This document shows positions 18,028 through 25,994 of a stretch of 64,000 nt of DNA, one piece after another. The notes beneath the pieces are model-generated. The model searched no databases. It had not been told where the DNA came from and saw only the letters and a program-made list of their open reading frames with translations. The DNA comes from Oscillospiraceae bacterium (GTDB taxonomy: Bacteria > Bacillota > Clostridia > Oscillospirales > Oscillospiraceae). Positions within the stretch are counted from its first letter, which is position 1; every line of letters begins with the position of its first letter. The position numbers and the translations under genes are program-made. The stretch spans positions 1,302,001-1,366,000 of the forward strand of contig AP025582.1 in assembly GCA_022846075.1 (NCBI GenBank), given 5' to 3'.

Positions 18028-18351
18028 TTATTTTCTGATCCAGTCCAGAAAAACAGCTACTTTCTCCAAGTCTTCATCCGGCAGGGCAAGCAGCTTCTTG
18101 CCTATGATCCCACGCAGGGAATCCGGATCGTCCATAGGAGCAAAGAAAAGAGTTGGCGTCAAATCAAAGTATTCCATGATGTTGAACAGCTCCCGGAGAG
18201 AGGGCATAGAAATTCCATTGGTGATGCTTCTGATGTAGGAGCCGCTCTTTCCAAGCTCCAGGCTCATCCGATGCTCAGAAACGCCTTTCTGTTCCCGCAG
18301 CTCTGTGATGCGGTTCCGCACAAACGCTTCATAGCGGCGGTTATCGTCCAT
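18028..18351 (-). CDS. Xre-family transcriptional regulator
   Basis: 107 residues. The Xre/Cro helix-turn-helix spans about residues 14-65 (ITELREQKGVSEHRMSLELG followed by GSYIRSITNGISMPSL). A C-terminal helix (DEDLEKVAVFLDWIRK) likely dimerises. It is divergent from the SLOG gene and the immunity array, with a 190-bp shared regulatory region. It is a reasonable candidate for controlling those promoters, which is an inference from position. Confidence 0.85.
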   Translation of the reverse strand: MDDNRRYEAFVRNRITELREQKGVSEHRMSLELGKSGSYIRSITNGISMPSLRELFNIMEYFDLTPTLFFAPMDDPDSLRGIIGKKLLALPDEDLEKVAVFLDWIRK

Positions 18352-18431
18352 GATCCTCTCCCTCCAATCTCTACTTATTATTTTAATATAAGGGAGCGTC
18401 GCGGGTTCGCACTTAAATCATCAACTTTTGC

Positions 18432-18460
18432 TTCACACAACGAATAATTAGTGATATAAT
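18432..18460 (+). promoter_or_regulatory. Promoter of the SLOG gene
   Basis: -35 TTCACA (18432-18437), 17-bp spacer, extended -10 TGaTATAAT (TG at 18452-18453, TATAAT 18455-18460). It is a near-consensus sigma-A promoter in the AT-rich divergent region. Confidence 0.75.
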
Positions 18461-18544
18461 TATTAAAATAGGCGTTGGCTTTATAGTTCTATTATGAATC
18501 ACAATCAATAAAATATGACTGCGACTGTGTATGAGGGCTGTCAG

Positions 18545-19033
18545 ATGGGAAGCTGCTTCTTTATAGGGCATAGGGAGACACCAGATCGGGTGTACCCAAC
18601 CCTGCTTGAAACCATAGAGCGCCATATCACGGAATATGGCGTATCTGAATTTGTGGTGGGGCGGTATGGCAACTTCGACCGTCTGGTGATCCGGGCACTG
18701 TCGCAGGCCAAGCGAGCGCACCCGGATATTACGCTGATGCTGATGACCCCATATTACCCAGTCAACAGAAAGGTGGATCTGCCAGAGGCGTTCGACGCTC
18801 TGTTCTATCCGCCGGATCTGGAAACGGTCCCCAAACGGCTTGCCATCGTCCGCGCAAACCGATATATGGTGGAGCGCAGCGATTTTCTCATCGCCTATGT
18901 GCGGCATCCGGCCAGCAATGCCAGAGAACTGCTGGAGTATGCCGGGACAGGAAAGAGAAAGGGAAAAATCCACATCACAAATTTGGCTGAGGAGCAAATC
19001 TCTCTTCCAAAGAAAACAGATGATGTGATATAA
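18545..19033 (+). CDS. SLOG-family nucleotide-binding protein
   Basis: 162 residues. ATG 18545 with GAGGG upstream gives the typical start MGSCFFIGHRETPDRVYPTL; the longer open frame is not preceded by a ribosome site. It has a Rossmann-like fold with FFIGHRE near the N-terminus and the acidic/Gly patch of the SLOG superfamily (YpsA/DUF1273-like, related to LOG and DprA). SLOG proteins bind nucleotide or nucleotide-derived signals and often occur in conflict systems. Its stop codon overlaps the -10 box of the promoter of the immunity array, so it stands just in front of that array. Confidence 0.75.
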   Translation: MGSCFFIGHRETPDRVYPTLLETIERHITEYGVSEFVVGRYGNFDRLVIRALSQAKRAHPDITLMLMTPYYPVNRKVDLPEAFDALFYPPDLETVPKRLAIVRANRYMVERSDFLIAYVRHPASNARELLEYAGTGKRKGKIHITNLAEEQISLPKKTDDVI

Positions 19034-19034
19034 T
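19005..19034 (+). promoter_or_regulatory. Promoter of the polyimmunity operon
   Basis: An extended -10 TGaTATAAT (TG 19026-19027, TATAAT 19029-19034) has a weak -35 TTCCAA (19005-19010, 18-bp spacer). It shares GTGATATAAT and a following AAAATAG with the SLOG promoter at 18432-18460. It overlaps the end of the SLOG gene. It is the only convincing promoter that I see in front of 37 kb of co-directional genes. Confidence 0.6.
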
Positions 19035-19083
19035 AAAATAGTAAAGTATACCCATTTAGAAATTTGTAACCCGAGGTCTTGCT

Positions 19084-19257
19084 ATGGAAGAAAAACTGGG
19101 ACAGTCCACGGCTGTTCTGTTCAAATATGAAAAATTGATTTTGGCTGAAGAAGAAACCACATCCGCTGGTGGATGTGGCGTCTCCCTTGCGGCCTTTTCA
19201 TGCCCTGCGTCAGCCTGTCCAAGTGACAGGGTGTCGCGGGGATTTTTTATTGTCTAA
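19084..19257 (+). CDS. Possible leader peptide of the immunity operon (57 codons)
   Basis: ATG 19084 has GAGG at 7-nt spacing. The frame encodes MEEKLGQSTAVLFKYEKLIL, then a Ser/Ala/Cys-rich tail with three Cys codons, and ends at TAA 19257, just before the ribosome site (19261) of the first array gene. Both hairpins of the leader (19157-19178 and 19203-19250) lie inside it. Translation of this frame would therefore interfere with terminator folding. It may be a leader peptide, or simply an open frame across a structured leader. Confidence 0.35.
   Translation: MEEKLGQSTAVLFKYEKLILAEEETTSAGGCGVSLAAFSCPASACPSDRVSRGFFIV
19157..19250 (+). terminator. Leader hairpin and intrinsic terminator (attenuator) of the immunity operon
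   Basis: The first hairpin is CCACATCC / GGATGTGG (19157-19164, 19171-19178). The second is two-part: CCCTGCG pairs with CGCGGGG and, inside, CCTGTC pairs with GACAGG, followed by ATTTTTT. It ends 11 nt before the Shine-Dalgarno GAGGTGAT (19261), so the array cannot be transcribed without passing it. Confidence 0.75.
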
Positions 19258-19273
19258 ACAGAGGTGATCAAGC

Positions 19274-20656
19274 ATGAGCTTACCAAAGCGCGATGGTGTA
19301 AATGACCGTTATTATCTGATACATAAACCGGACACTTCACCAGAAGTACTGGCGGAGGCGGATCTCTGCATTCAGGATGTGCTGAACGGCACCGCCCGTG
19401 AAAATCACTCCGCCTACCCGACCGTGGTGCGAAACCACAACGGGACGCCATTTCTCCCTGATCAGCTGCTGGAGCGGTATCTGACCGAGCTGCCGTTGAA
19501 AGGATTTCCCTGTGAGGATGCTGTCTCTCTCTGCGACGCCATGCGGCGGCTGGTGGGCTGGCAGGAGATCCGCTATACATTGGAGAAGTATATAGAAAAG
19601 CAGGTGCAGGAGCGGTATTTTGAGGTCGGAGAGAAAGAGGATTACTTTTCGCCTTTTCCCCCCTGCACGGTGTGGCCGGAATTGCGCCCGGAGAATGTGG
19701 ACGAAAACCTGCTGCGCTTTGCCTGCTATGTGGCTATCTGCCATACCGTGTACGGGCAGAGTTTTGAATCCCTTACCACCGAACACATCCTCGGCCTGGT
19801 TTCCCAGATTCGTCCTGACATGGTAAAGGAACTGAAAGCCAATGGCAGCGGCAAATTGCCGCCTAATATCCAGAAGCGGAAAACAAAGCACCTGACCGCC
19901 TCGGCCAACGACGCTTTCGCCACCATCCGCATTACCGCCAGGGACTGCGGCGAGGGGGCCTGTGAGGAGGCTCTCAGCTATCTGATTGAGATTTTGGAGC
20001 AGCCGGAGTTCCCCCGCAGCTACTCCATCGAGTTTCGCGGACCGGAGAAGATCTACCTGCCCATCCCCGGCCTGCCCAAGAAGGGTGTCCATCAGCTTTT
20101 TGCCTGTGCGGTGCGGTATCCCCGTCTCCATGTCCGGATGGAGAATTATGCTCGGCTGGCCATGCAGGAGGACGAGTGGTACAACAACCTCTCTGATGAG
20201 TCCTGCGCCATGCCTGGCACCTTTGCCGTGTTTGCCCTGGGACTGGAAGGGCCGAAGTGGTGGCGGCTGGTGTGCGATTACCTGGATCGCTGTGATGACG
20301 AGCACTCCTCTTTGCAAGAAAAGTTTATTCACACCTTTTTTAAGAAGTACGGGTTTACTGCTCAGTCCCTGCCGGTGTTGGTCCACGGTGTCCAGTCCAT
20401 GCAGAATCTGAAGCCCGCAAAGGAGTTCCGCACCCTGATCGCCAATGAGGAGAGCCTGGATGCTCTGATGGAGATCAAAGGGCATTTGGAATATTACCTG
20501 CCGGAAGAATCCGGCAATGACAAAAGGGCGCTGGCCTACCTGTGGCGTGATGTGCTCTGGGCCATCTGGGGCACAGCCTCTGAAAACGGCGGCAGCAAGG
20601 TCATCAAGACGGCGCCCAAGGAACTGAAAGAGAAATACCAGCAGGTATTTGCGTAA
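19274..20656 (+). CDS. First gene of the immunity array; possible DUF6138-like protein
   Basis: 460 residues from ATG 19274 (GAGGTGAT). It is a largely helical soluble protein. The N-terminus (SLPKRDGVNDRYYLIHKPDT) is followed by HEAT-like helices and a C-terminal ~200 residues with KGVHQLFACAVRYPRLHVRM. Its length and pattern remind me of DUF6138, but this is a weak match. Genes of this kind recur in polyimmunity loci of Firmicutes. No toxin or enzyme motif is visible. Confidence 0.55.
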   Translation: MSLPKRDGVNDRYYLIHKPDTSPEVLAEADLCIQDVLNGTARENHSAYPTVVRNHNGTPFLPDQLLERYLTELPLKGFPCEDAVSLCDAMRRLVGWQEIRYTLEKYIEKQVQERYFEVGEKEDYFSPFPPCTVWPELRPENVDENLLRFACYVAICHTVYGQSFESLTTEHILGLVSQIRPDMVKELKANGSGKLPPNIQKRKTKHLTASANDAFATIRITARDCGEGACEEALSYLIEILEQPEFPRSYSIEFRGPEKIYLPIPGLPKKGVHQLFACAVRYPRLHVRMENYARLAMQEDEWYNNLSDESCAMPGTFAVFALGLEGPKWWRLVCDYLDRCDDEHSSLQEKFIHTFFKKYGFTAQSLPVLVHGVQSMQNLKPAKEFRTLIANEESLDALMEIKGHLEYYLPEESGNDKRALAYLWRDVLWAIWGTASENGGSKVIKTAPKELKEKYQQVFA

Positions 20657-20666
20657 GGAGAACGCC

Positions 20667-21509
20667 ATGAAAAAGAGAACGGTCAAGGACTTTATTGCCC
20701 TGTACGCCCCGGAAGATGAGGAAAAACTGGTACTGATCCAGGACGGTGTCAGCGCAGACAAAACCTTTCTGGATACCTACTGGGCGGCGCATACCCATGC
20801 CCTCGCCATGGCGGATGCCCAGACCGGACAGGTGATCTCCGGTCGATGCTACCTGAGCTGGCCGCTGACGGACAAGGAACGGGATGCCGGCGACTATTCC
20901 AAGCGGTTTACCAAGGGCCAGATCTACCGGATCAAAGCCCGCGGCTGGAAAGGTGATGCCCTCTACGAACCTCAGTGGTATGTCACTGAGGTACTGGAGG
21001 AAGGCGTACCCTGTCCGGCACTGGAGGAGATTTGGGCGGAATACACAAAGCCCATTCTTCTGGAGGACGAAGTGCTGGGAACCCTCACGCTGGATCGTGA
21101 GATGAGCATATTCGAGGGGACCTGTAAGTGGATGGGAAAAGAAGTCCGGATCTCGTTGGATGTGGAGATTGAAAAGAAAGCGTCCTGGACCCGTGTCACC
21201 AATGTGATGAAGAAACTGGTGGCAGATCAGGAGGTGTGGGACAAGTCCCTGCGGGCGATGGCTGCCCAGAAGCTCACCGCTCAGGCCAACGAGTGGCTGG
21301 CGGACAATGACCAGACCGACCGGGAAGCGGAGAAAGACCCCATCACCGAAGATGAGTTCGCCCGGCGCATCCTGCTCACCGAGTTTACAGTATCTCCCGG
21401 CGGCCGTTTTACCGCCTGGTACGAGGACGACGATATGTTCTGGGGCCATGTGATCACTGTGGATGGAACGCTGAAAAAAGGCCCCGTTGACGCTGATATA
21501 CAGGGCTGA
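20667..21509 (+). CDS. DUF2262 immunity-like protein (copy 1)
   Basis: 280 residues; ATG 20667 follows AAGGAG. The C-terminal ~130 residues carry the DUF2262 pattern: ITEDEFARRILLTEFTVSPG, then FTAWYEDDDMFWGH and GTLKKGPVDADIQG. The N-terminal half is a DUF7021-like alpha/beta domain. DUF2262 proteins are common beside polymorphic-toxin loci and in defence against contact-dependent toxins. A paralogue with the same architecture lies at 24266-25105. Confidence 0.75.
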   Translation: MKKRTVKDFIALYAPEDEEKLVLIQDGVSADKTFLDTYWAAHTHALAMADAQTGQVISGRCYLSWPLTDKERDAGDYSKRFTKGQIYRIKARGWKGDALYEPQWYVTEVLEEGVPCPALEEIWAEYTKPILLEDEVLGTLTLDREMSIFEGTCKWMGKEVRISLDVEIEKKASWTRVTNVMKKLVADQEVWDKSLRAMAAQKLTAQANEWLADNDQTDREAEKDPITEDEFARRILLTEFTVSPGGRFTAWYEDDDMFWGHVITVDGTLKKGPVDADIQG

Positions 21510-21540
21510 CAACAACCGTTTACAGGAGGAGGCATCCATT

Positions 21541-21819
21541 ATGTGCGAGCACTGCCGAAACATTCAAATATGGAGAAAATTTGATGCCCCAAAGGACTAC
21601 CTGGCCTGTATTGCCTATATCCAGCAGTTGGTGAAACAAGGTGAATTTGAACTGATAGCAGAGGAATCCACCTGTCCGCTGGAGAAGGTAAAGACTGAGG
21701 ATGGATGGGCAGACGAAATTATGGCTCACATGATTAGGTGCAAGCACTGCGGTCAGATATTCACCTGCGTAGTCAACACCTGGCGAGGCAGCGGACACTT
21801 CAAAAAAGGCAAAGGATGA
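21541..21819 (+). CDS. Small zinc-binding immunity-like protein
   Basis: 92 residues from ATG 21541 (GGAGGAGG upstream). Two Cys pairs (MCEHC at the N-terminus and CKHCGQIFTC near residue 70) should form one zinc site across a helical core (LACIAYIQQLVKQGEFELIA). The family recurs among predicted immunity genes. No catalytic residues are apparent. Confidence 0.65.
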   Translation: MCEHCRNIQIWRKFDAPKDYLACIAYIQQLVKQGEFELIAEESTCPLEKVKTEDGWADEIMAHMIRCKHCGQIFTCVVNTWRGSGHFKKGKG

Positions 21820-21838
21820 CTGGAAGGAGGAAACCTAA

Positions 21839-22072
21839 ATGAACAGCGAGCAGATTACAGCATTTTTGCAAGAGCATTGGTACATTGCCTCGGTGCTCAT
21901 CGGGGCCGTGATTTTGATTGGAGCGATCCGCAACTGGAACTGGCTCTGCGACCCCACTGGTACGCGGGATGCCCACCGCCACAGCAGAGGATACCGGCGG
22001 GTGGTGTTCTTCCTGCTGGGTGTCCTCCTGATCGTAGTGAGCATCTGGGGATTTGTGCTGAAGTTGAAATAG
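21839..22072 (+). CDS. Imm17-like two-helix membrane immunity protein
   Basis: 77 residues with two membrane helices (~15-32, IASVLIGAVILIGAI, and ~52-74, VVFFLLGVLLIVVSIWGFVL). A short loop with NWNWLCDPTGTRDAHRHSRG lies between them. Length, the NWxW motif after helix 1 and the Arg-rich loop fit the Imm17 family, predicted inner-membrane immunity proteins of polymorphic-toxin systems. A target toxin acting at the membrane is the usual inference. Confidence 0.65.
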   Translation: MNSEQITAFLQEHWYIASVLIGAVILIGAIRNWNWLCDPTGTRDAHRHSRGYRRVVFFLLGVLLIVVSIWGFVLKLK

Positions 22073-22085
22073 GAGGAGCAATCCC

Positions 22086-22298
22086 ATGACCCAAGAAGAA
22101 CAGATCCGACTCTATCGGCTGATGGAAAAACTCAACTGGTTTTTCCACCAAGAGATGCACTACCTGAATAGAGATATTGCGGAAAAGACCGCACGGGAGT
22201 GTTACCCGGAGATCCGGGATTTTACATACGATATTTTGTGGAATGACCTGCCCAAAGAGGTGCAGGAGCAGCTCATGGACGAGGAGGAATCCATATGA
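22086..22298 (+). CDS. Small helical unknown protein (70 residues)
   Basis: ATG 22086 has GGAGGAGC upstream. It is all helical and acidic (EEQIRLYRLMEKLNWFFHQE). Its TGA overlaps the ATG of the next gene, indicating coupling. Family unknown; its setting in the array suggests an immunity role or partner. Confidence 0.55.
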   Translation: MTQEEQIRLYRLMEKLNWFFHQEMHYLNRDIAEKTARECYPEIRDFTYDILWNDLPKEVQEQLMDEEESI

Positions 22299-22690
22299 GT
22301 ACGCTGATTGGCTCTTTTGATGGTCTGCACGACAACAGAGTCCTGTGCTACTGCGCTGACTTTGAAGCCCATACCCTGCACATGGATACCCAGACCGAGT
22401 CCGGAGAGAAAGTATCCGTTCACTTCACCGGCCTGCTGGCCCACTGGTTTGAGAATGTGATCCAGGACAACATCCTCTTTGGCATGGACGAGATCACCGT
22501 GGACGCTTTTTTTGAACAGTACAAAGACCTGCTGGGCGGGACCATCTCTTACGGATTTCCCGCCTGCTGCAGCATTGAGGAACTGCGGGAGCGCATGGAA
22601 CGGGAGCACATCCGGGTATTTGTCATCGACTCTTCCCTTGGACTGTGCGGGTTTGTACTGGCTCAGGAGGTGAAACTGCAATGTCCATAA
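22295..22690 (+). CDS. Immunity-like protein (131 residues)
   Basis: It starts inside the preceding stop codon. It is an alpha/beta protein with a beta-rich N-terminal half (LHTLHMDTQTESGEK-like strand region) and FFEQYKDLLGGTISYGFPAC in the middle. Cys residues cluster near 90-92 but do not form a clear metal site. I do not recognise the family. Its stop overlaps the next start by a few codons. Confidence 0.55.
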   Translation: MSTLIGSFDGLHDNRVLCYCADFEAHTLHMDTQTESGEKVSVHFTGLLAHWFENVIQDNILFGMDEITVDAFFEQYKDLLGGTISYGFPACCSIEELRERMEREHIRVFVIDSSLGLCGFVLAQEVKLQCP

Positions 22691-23268
22691 CTGCCTATAA
22701 AGTGGAAGCCGTCGGTCATGACCGAACCGGAGAAGATTATGGCTATGTAAATATCATGTACCGCTATGGCAACAAGCAGTCCTGTCCTCAGCCAGATCAA
22801 TGTGAAAAGATGGAGGTCATGTGGGCGGACGAGAGCGTCTATGGGCCGCCTGCTCCTGGCAGCAAGGTGGGCGACTTTATACAGACATGGCTGATGGGCT
22901 CCTGGGACTGCGGAGTATTTACCCACCGGGAGATTGCCCAACGGCTGATGGATACCTTCACCGGTCTGAAGCTCAAGGAGCTGGCGTGGTTTGAGAACCC
23001 CAGGGAAAAGACTCTGAAAAACGGAAAGCCCCGTGTACGCCGGGTCAAGTGGCTGCCGGAGCGGGAGGTGGATCTGGTGTATCTCTACTCCGACCACTAT
23101 CGTGACGCAAGAAATCCGGTTCCCGCTGAAACCAACTTTTTCACGGTCACAAGGTCGGACGCCTGGGGCGTAAGCACCTGGTTCATGTGTACCCCGGAGG
23201 CCGCCGAGAAGCTGATTGCCATGGATTACGACAATCTGGCCGTCGTGGAGACCACTATTGTGGGATAG
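22681..23268 (+). CDS. Immunity-like protein (195 residues)
   Basis: The start at 22681 has CAGGAGGTGAAA upstream, and the gene overlaps the preceding one by 10 nt. It is soluble, with strands at both ends (YGYVNIMYRYGNKQSC; NFFTVTRSDAWGVSTWFMC) and a basic centre (KNGKPRVRRVKWLPEREVDL). No known catalytic signature is seen. Family not recognised. Confidence 0.55.
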   Translation: MSITAYKVEAVGHDRTGEDYGYVNIMYRYGNKQSCPQPDQCEKMEVMWADESVYGPPAPGSKVGDFIQTWLMGSWDCGVFTHREIAQRLMDTFTGLKLKELAWFENPREKTLKNGKPRVRRVKWLPEREVDLVYLYSDHYRDARNPVPAETNFFTVTRSDAWGVSTWFMCTPEAAEKLIAMDYDNLAVVETTIVG

Positions 23269-23280
23269 GAGTGATACAGC

Positions 23281-23625
23281 ATGATTGGAACAGATGAAAA
23301 CCGGGCGGTGCTCCATGTGGAGGTCATCTTCTGGGGCGGCAAGAGAAAGGCTCCCCCCAGCCTGGTCAGTGGAAAGTATCGTCCCCATTTTGTTGTCACA
23401 GGAACCAATGAATATCTGGGTGTGTGCTTCCTGGATGGAACGGAGCGTTGTGCATTTGATGAAACGGCTTTGGGGAATGCTCAGCCCCTCTACCCGGACA
23501 CTGTGGACTACGGCCCGCTGGAAAACAATGCAGAATTTTTGATCTATGAGGGAGCCAATGCCGTTGGCAAGGGCCGGGTACTGGGCCGGACCATACCCTA
23601 TCAAGTAAAGCAGCAGAAAAAGTAG
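23281..23625 (+). CDS. EF-Tu C-terminal-domain-like small protein
   Basis: 114 residues. The strand pattern HVEVIFWGGKRKAPPSLVSG, YRPHFVV and ANAVGKGRVLGR resembles the beta-barrel of EF-Tu domain III found as free-standing proteins in Firmicutes. It could mimic or shield EF-Tu, a known target or receptor of several contact-dependent toxins; that functional link is only an inference. It is preceded by GATAGGAGTG. Confidence 0.55.
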   Translation: MIGTDENRAVLHVEVIFWGGKRKAPPSLVSGKYRPHFVVTGTNEYLGVCFLDGTERCAFDETALGNAQPLYPDTVDYGPLENNAEFLIYEGANAVGKGRVLGRTIPYQVKQQKK

Positions 23626-23660
23626 ATGCCATCTCTTAAGGGGAGAAGGAGGACAACAAC

Positions 23661-24251
23661 ATGACAGAAGAAAACAGAACCTATATTACTCAACTCAAGA
23701 TCACAGATGTCCCGTGGCACCGGCTCACCACCGCCTATGGCCGGGGGACGGATTTTCCCGCACACCTGACAGTGCTGGAGCAGATGCGTGATTTGGCGTC
23801 CGTCAAAGAGTCCCTCTATGAGCTCACCACCAACATGGAGCACCAGAGTACCCTGTGGCACGCCACCCCCTTCGGCATGGTGTTTTTGAGCCGGATTCTG
23901 GAGAAGGCCCTCCAGGAGAGCGGGCAGAACCCTGTGGCCCATTTCCTGGTCGGGGAGCTGCTGGACTTCTTTGCCTGCATCCTCCAGTGCTTCCACGATG
24001 GGAATGAGATGGAACACGCCGAGGCGCTGCCACTGTTCTCCGATTTGTTGAAGGAAGAATATCTGTGGTCGGAGGAATACGACGAGGAAGAAGATGAGAT
24101 GCGCTATGAGGAGGACGAGGTGTTCCCAGACGACCTGTTTTACAGCTTCTATTACGACTCCTGGCAGGCGGTGAAAGCCTACCAGGATGTATTGGAGCAA
24201 GTCCCGGCAGAGTTTGCCAAGCCCGCTACCGAGGTGCTGAAACTGCTGTAA
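23661..24251 (+). CDS. Helical immunity-like protein with acidic C-terminus
   Basis: 196 residues; ATG 23661 has AAGGAGG. It is helical throughout, with a strongly acidic stretch near residues 130-155 (EEYDEEEDEMRYEEDEVFPD) that could mimic nucleic acid. Such acidic patches are common in immunity proteins against nucleases. Family unknown. Confidence 0.55.
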   Translation: MTEENRTYITQLKITDVPWHRLTTAYGRGTDFPAHLTVLEQMRDLASVKESLYELTTNMEHQSTLWHATPFGMVFLSRILEKALQESGQNPVAHFLVGELLDFFACILQCFHDGNEMEHAEALPLFSDLLKEEYLWSEEYDEEEDEMRYEEDEVFPDDLFYSFYYDSWQAVKAYQDVLEQVPAEFAKPATEVLKLL

Positions 24252-24265
24252 AGGAGGCTACACCG

Positions 24266-25105
24266 ATGTTTGAAGAATTCTATGAGATGTACGAGCCCGA
24301 GGAGCAGGAAGTGGTCGCGCTGATCAATCGCTGCATTGGGGGCGGATATAACTGGAAAGGCAAGTTTTGGGAAATGACCGTTGTGACGCTGGGCATGGTG
24401 TTCTGTGACACCGGCAAGGTCAGTACCAAGGAGGAGCGGTTGGATTGGCCGGTCACCGACGAGGAGCGCAACAGTGAAAAGGGCTGGGGACGCTTTCATA
24501 ACGAGCAGATCTGCCGCCTGAAGATCCGCCGAATGAAGGAAGAATGGGCAAAGGATCTGGTGGCGTGGCCCTGGTGTATCTCCGAGATAGTTAATGCCCA
24601 TGAGGACTGCCCGGAACTTCAGACCGTTCTGGACGAGTACCACAAGCCGGTGGTGATCCAGGACGAGGTGCTGGGTGAGCTGAAGCTGGACAAGGACTAT
24701 AACACCTTTGAGGGTGAGATCCAGTGGTGCGGAACGGATGTGTACCTGTCTCTGGAGGTCAATGCGGAGAGCAAGCCCTCCTGGACCCGTGCCCGCAGTG
24801 CCGCCAAGAAGCTGCTGGCCGACTGCGAGACCTGGGACAAGGCCATGCGGGAGCTTGCGGCAAAGAACCTGACCGGGCTGGCCAACGACTGGCTCTCCCA
24901 GGATGAGGAAAACCCCCGTGACCCGGAAACAGACCCCATCACAGAGGAAGAACTTGCCCGGCGGATCAGCATGACGAGCCTGTCCGTCACCTCCGGCGGC
25001 AGCTTCACCGCCTGGTTTGACTGCGACGAGATGTTCACCGACCATGCGGTGACGGTCTACGGCTCCTTGAAAAAGGGCCTCAAAGCTGCCAACATTGAGG
25101 GGTAA
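24266..25105 (+). CDS. DUF2262 immunity-like protein (copy 2)
   Basis: 279 residues; GGAGG precedes ATG 24266. It has the same architecture as the product of 20667-21509. Segments such as LLADCETWDKAMRELAAKNL correspond to LVADQEVWDKSLRAMAAQKL in copy 1. The C-terminal DUF2262 pattern ITEEELARRISMTSLSVTSG and GSLKKGLKAANIEG is present. The two copies are diverged, which suggests separate toxin specificities rather than a recent duplication. Confidence 0.75.
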   Translation: MFEEFYEMYEPEEQEVVALINRCIGGGYNWKGKFWEMTVVTLGMVFCDTGKVSTKEERLDWPVTDEERNSEKGWGRFHNEQICRLKIRRMKEEWAKDLVAWPWCISEIVNAHEDCPELQTVLDEYHKPVVIQDEVLGELKLDKDYNTFEGEIQWCGTDVYLSLEVNAESKPSWTRARSAAKKLLADCETWDKAMRELAAKNLTGLANDWLSQDEENPRDPETDPITEEELARRISMTSLSVTSGGSFTAWFDCDEMFTDHAVTVYGSLKKGLKAANIEG

Positions 25106-25115
25106 GGAGGCGCCT

Positions 25116-25478
25116 ATGAAACTGTATGAGTATTGGCTTGGGTTGTATCCCCTTGATTGGGAATTTTGCTTTATGCCAGTCCAAACCTATAAAAACTTCA
25201 TCACAGAGCAGTATCATAAAAACCCCGCTTTTTACAACATATCAGCGGGTTCTATTGAGAAGGTATTGGCACACATTGACGCCATTTTATCTGCGGCCAT
25301 GGAGGACTGGAATAAAACCACGAACCATGCTGCCCTGCGTTGCCCCCCAATGATCTTTCCTCTCCCAAAGGGACAGGAGAGCAATGTGGCGGAATTTGCT
25401 GTCATTCTCAAGATGGATCATGATGGAGATACAGTAGTCTATTCGCCAATTCCATTACCCCATCTGGAAAACCAATGA
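25116..25478 (+). CDS. Unknown immunity-like protein (120 residues)
   Basis: ATG 25116 follows AAGGAGG. It is a mixed alpha/beta protein with aromatic N-terminus (LYEYWLGLYPLDWEFCFM) and a C-terminal strand pair (AEFAVILKMDHDGDTVVYSP). Codon use is slightly more AT-rich than in the neighbouring DUF2262 gene. Family not recognised. Confidence 0.55.
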   Translation: MKLYEYWLGLYPLDWEFCFMPVQTYKNFITEQYHKNPAFYNISAGSIEKVLAHIDAILSAAMEDWNKTTNHAALRCPPMIFPLPKGQESNVAEFAVILKMDHDGDTVVYSPIPLPHLENQ

Positions 25479-25490
25479 GGAGGCATCCCT

Positions 25491-25994
25491 GTGAAGCTGA
25501 ACTGTAAACGCATTGATTTTACATATACACCCGGCGAGGAGATATTCAACTTTCCCGAGGAATCGGGGCTGCCCTTTCTCTTCGATGTAGAGGAAGAACT
25601 GACATCTGATCCTGTTGCCATGGATGCGGTGGGTGAAATGCTGGATGGGGCGGAGAAATTGGCGGAGAAGGCCAAAGCCGCCATCAAAACGGCGCTGGCG
25701 GATGAGGACAGCCGCTACCATAGCGTTGTGACATTTTTCATGGAGTTCCACCGGGACGATGTAGGCCCGGATATTGCGGCGGAACTTTTTCCGGGAACCG
25801 ACCCATCCAAGCTGTCCTTTCCCGAGATGGTGGACTTTTTGCGGCTCAAGCGGTTTGGCAGCCTGATAGATAGCGAGATGAACCAGCAAGTCTTTATTCT
25901 GGATCTGTCCTTTAACCCGGAGATTACCGACGAGCTGATGGTAATCTACTTTGACTTGAACAAGGAGATTTTCTGTATCACCCATGAAAGCTGA
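25491..25994 (+). CDS. DUF2004-like immunity protein
   Basis: 167 residues from GTG 25491 (GAGG nearby). The N-terminal strand and central helix (EKLAEKAKAAIKTALADEDS) followed by YHSVVTFFMEFHRDDVGPDI resemble DUF2004, a family linked to predicted immunity proteins; the match is moderate. The C-terminus is a strand pair (ELMVIYFDLNKEIFCITHES). The gene overlaps the next start. Confidence 0.5.
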   Translation: MKLNCKRIDFTYTPGEEIFNFPEESGLPFLFDVEEELTSDPVAMDAVGEMLDGAEKLAEKAKAAIKTALADEDSRYHSVVTFFMEFHRDDVGPDIAAELFPGTDPSKLSFPEMVDFLRLKRFGSLIDSEMNQQVFILDLSFNPEITDELMVIYFDLNKEIFCITHES

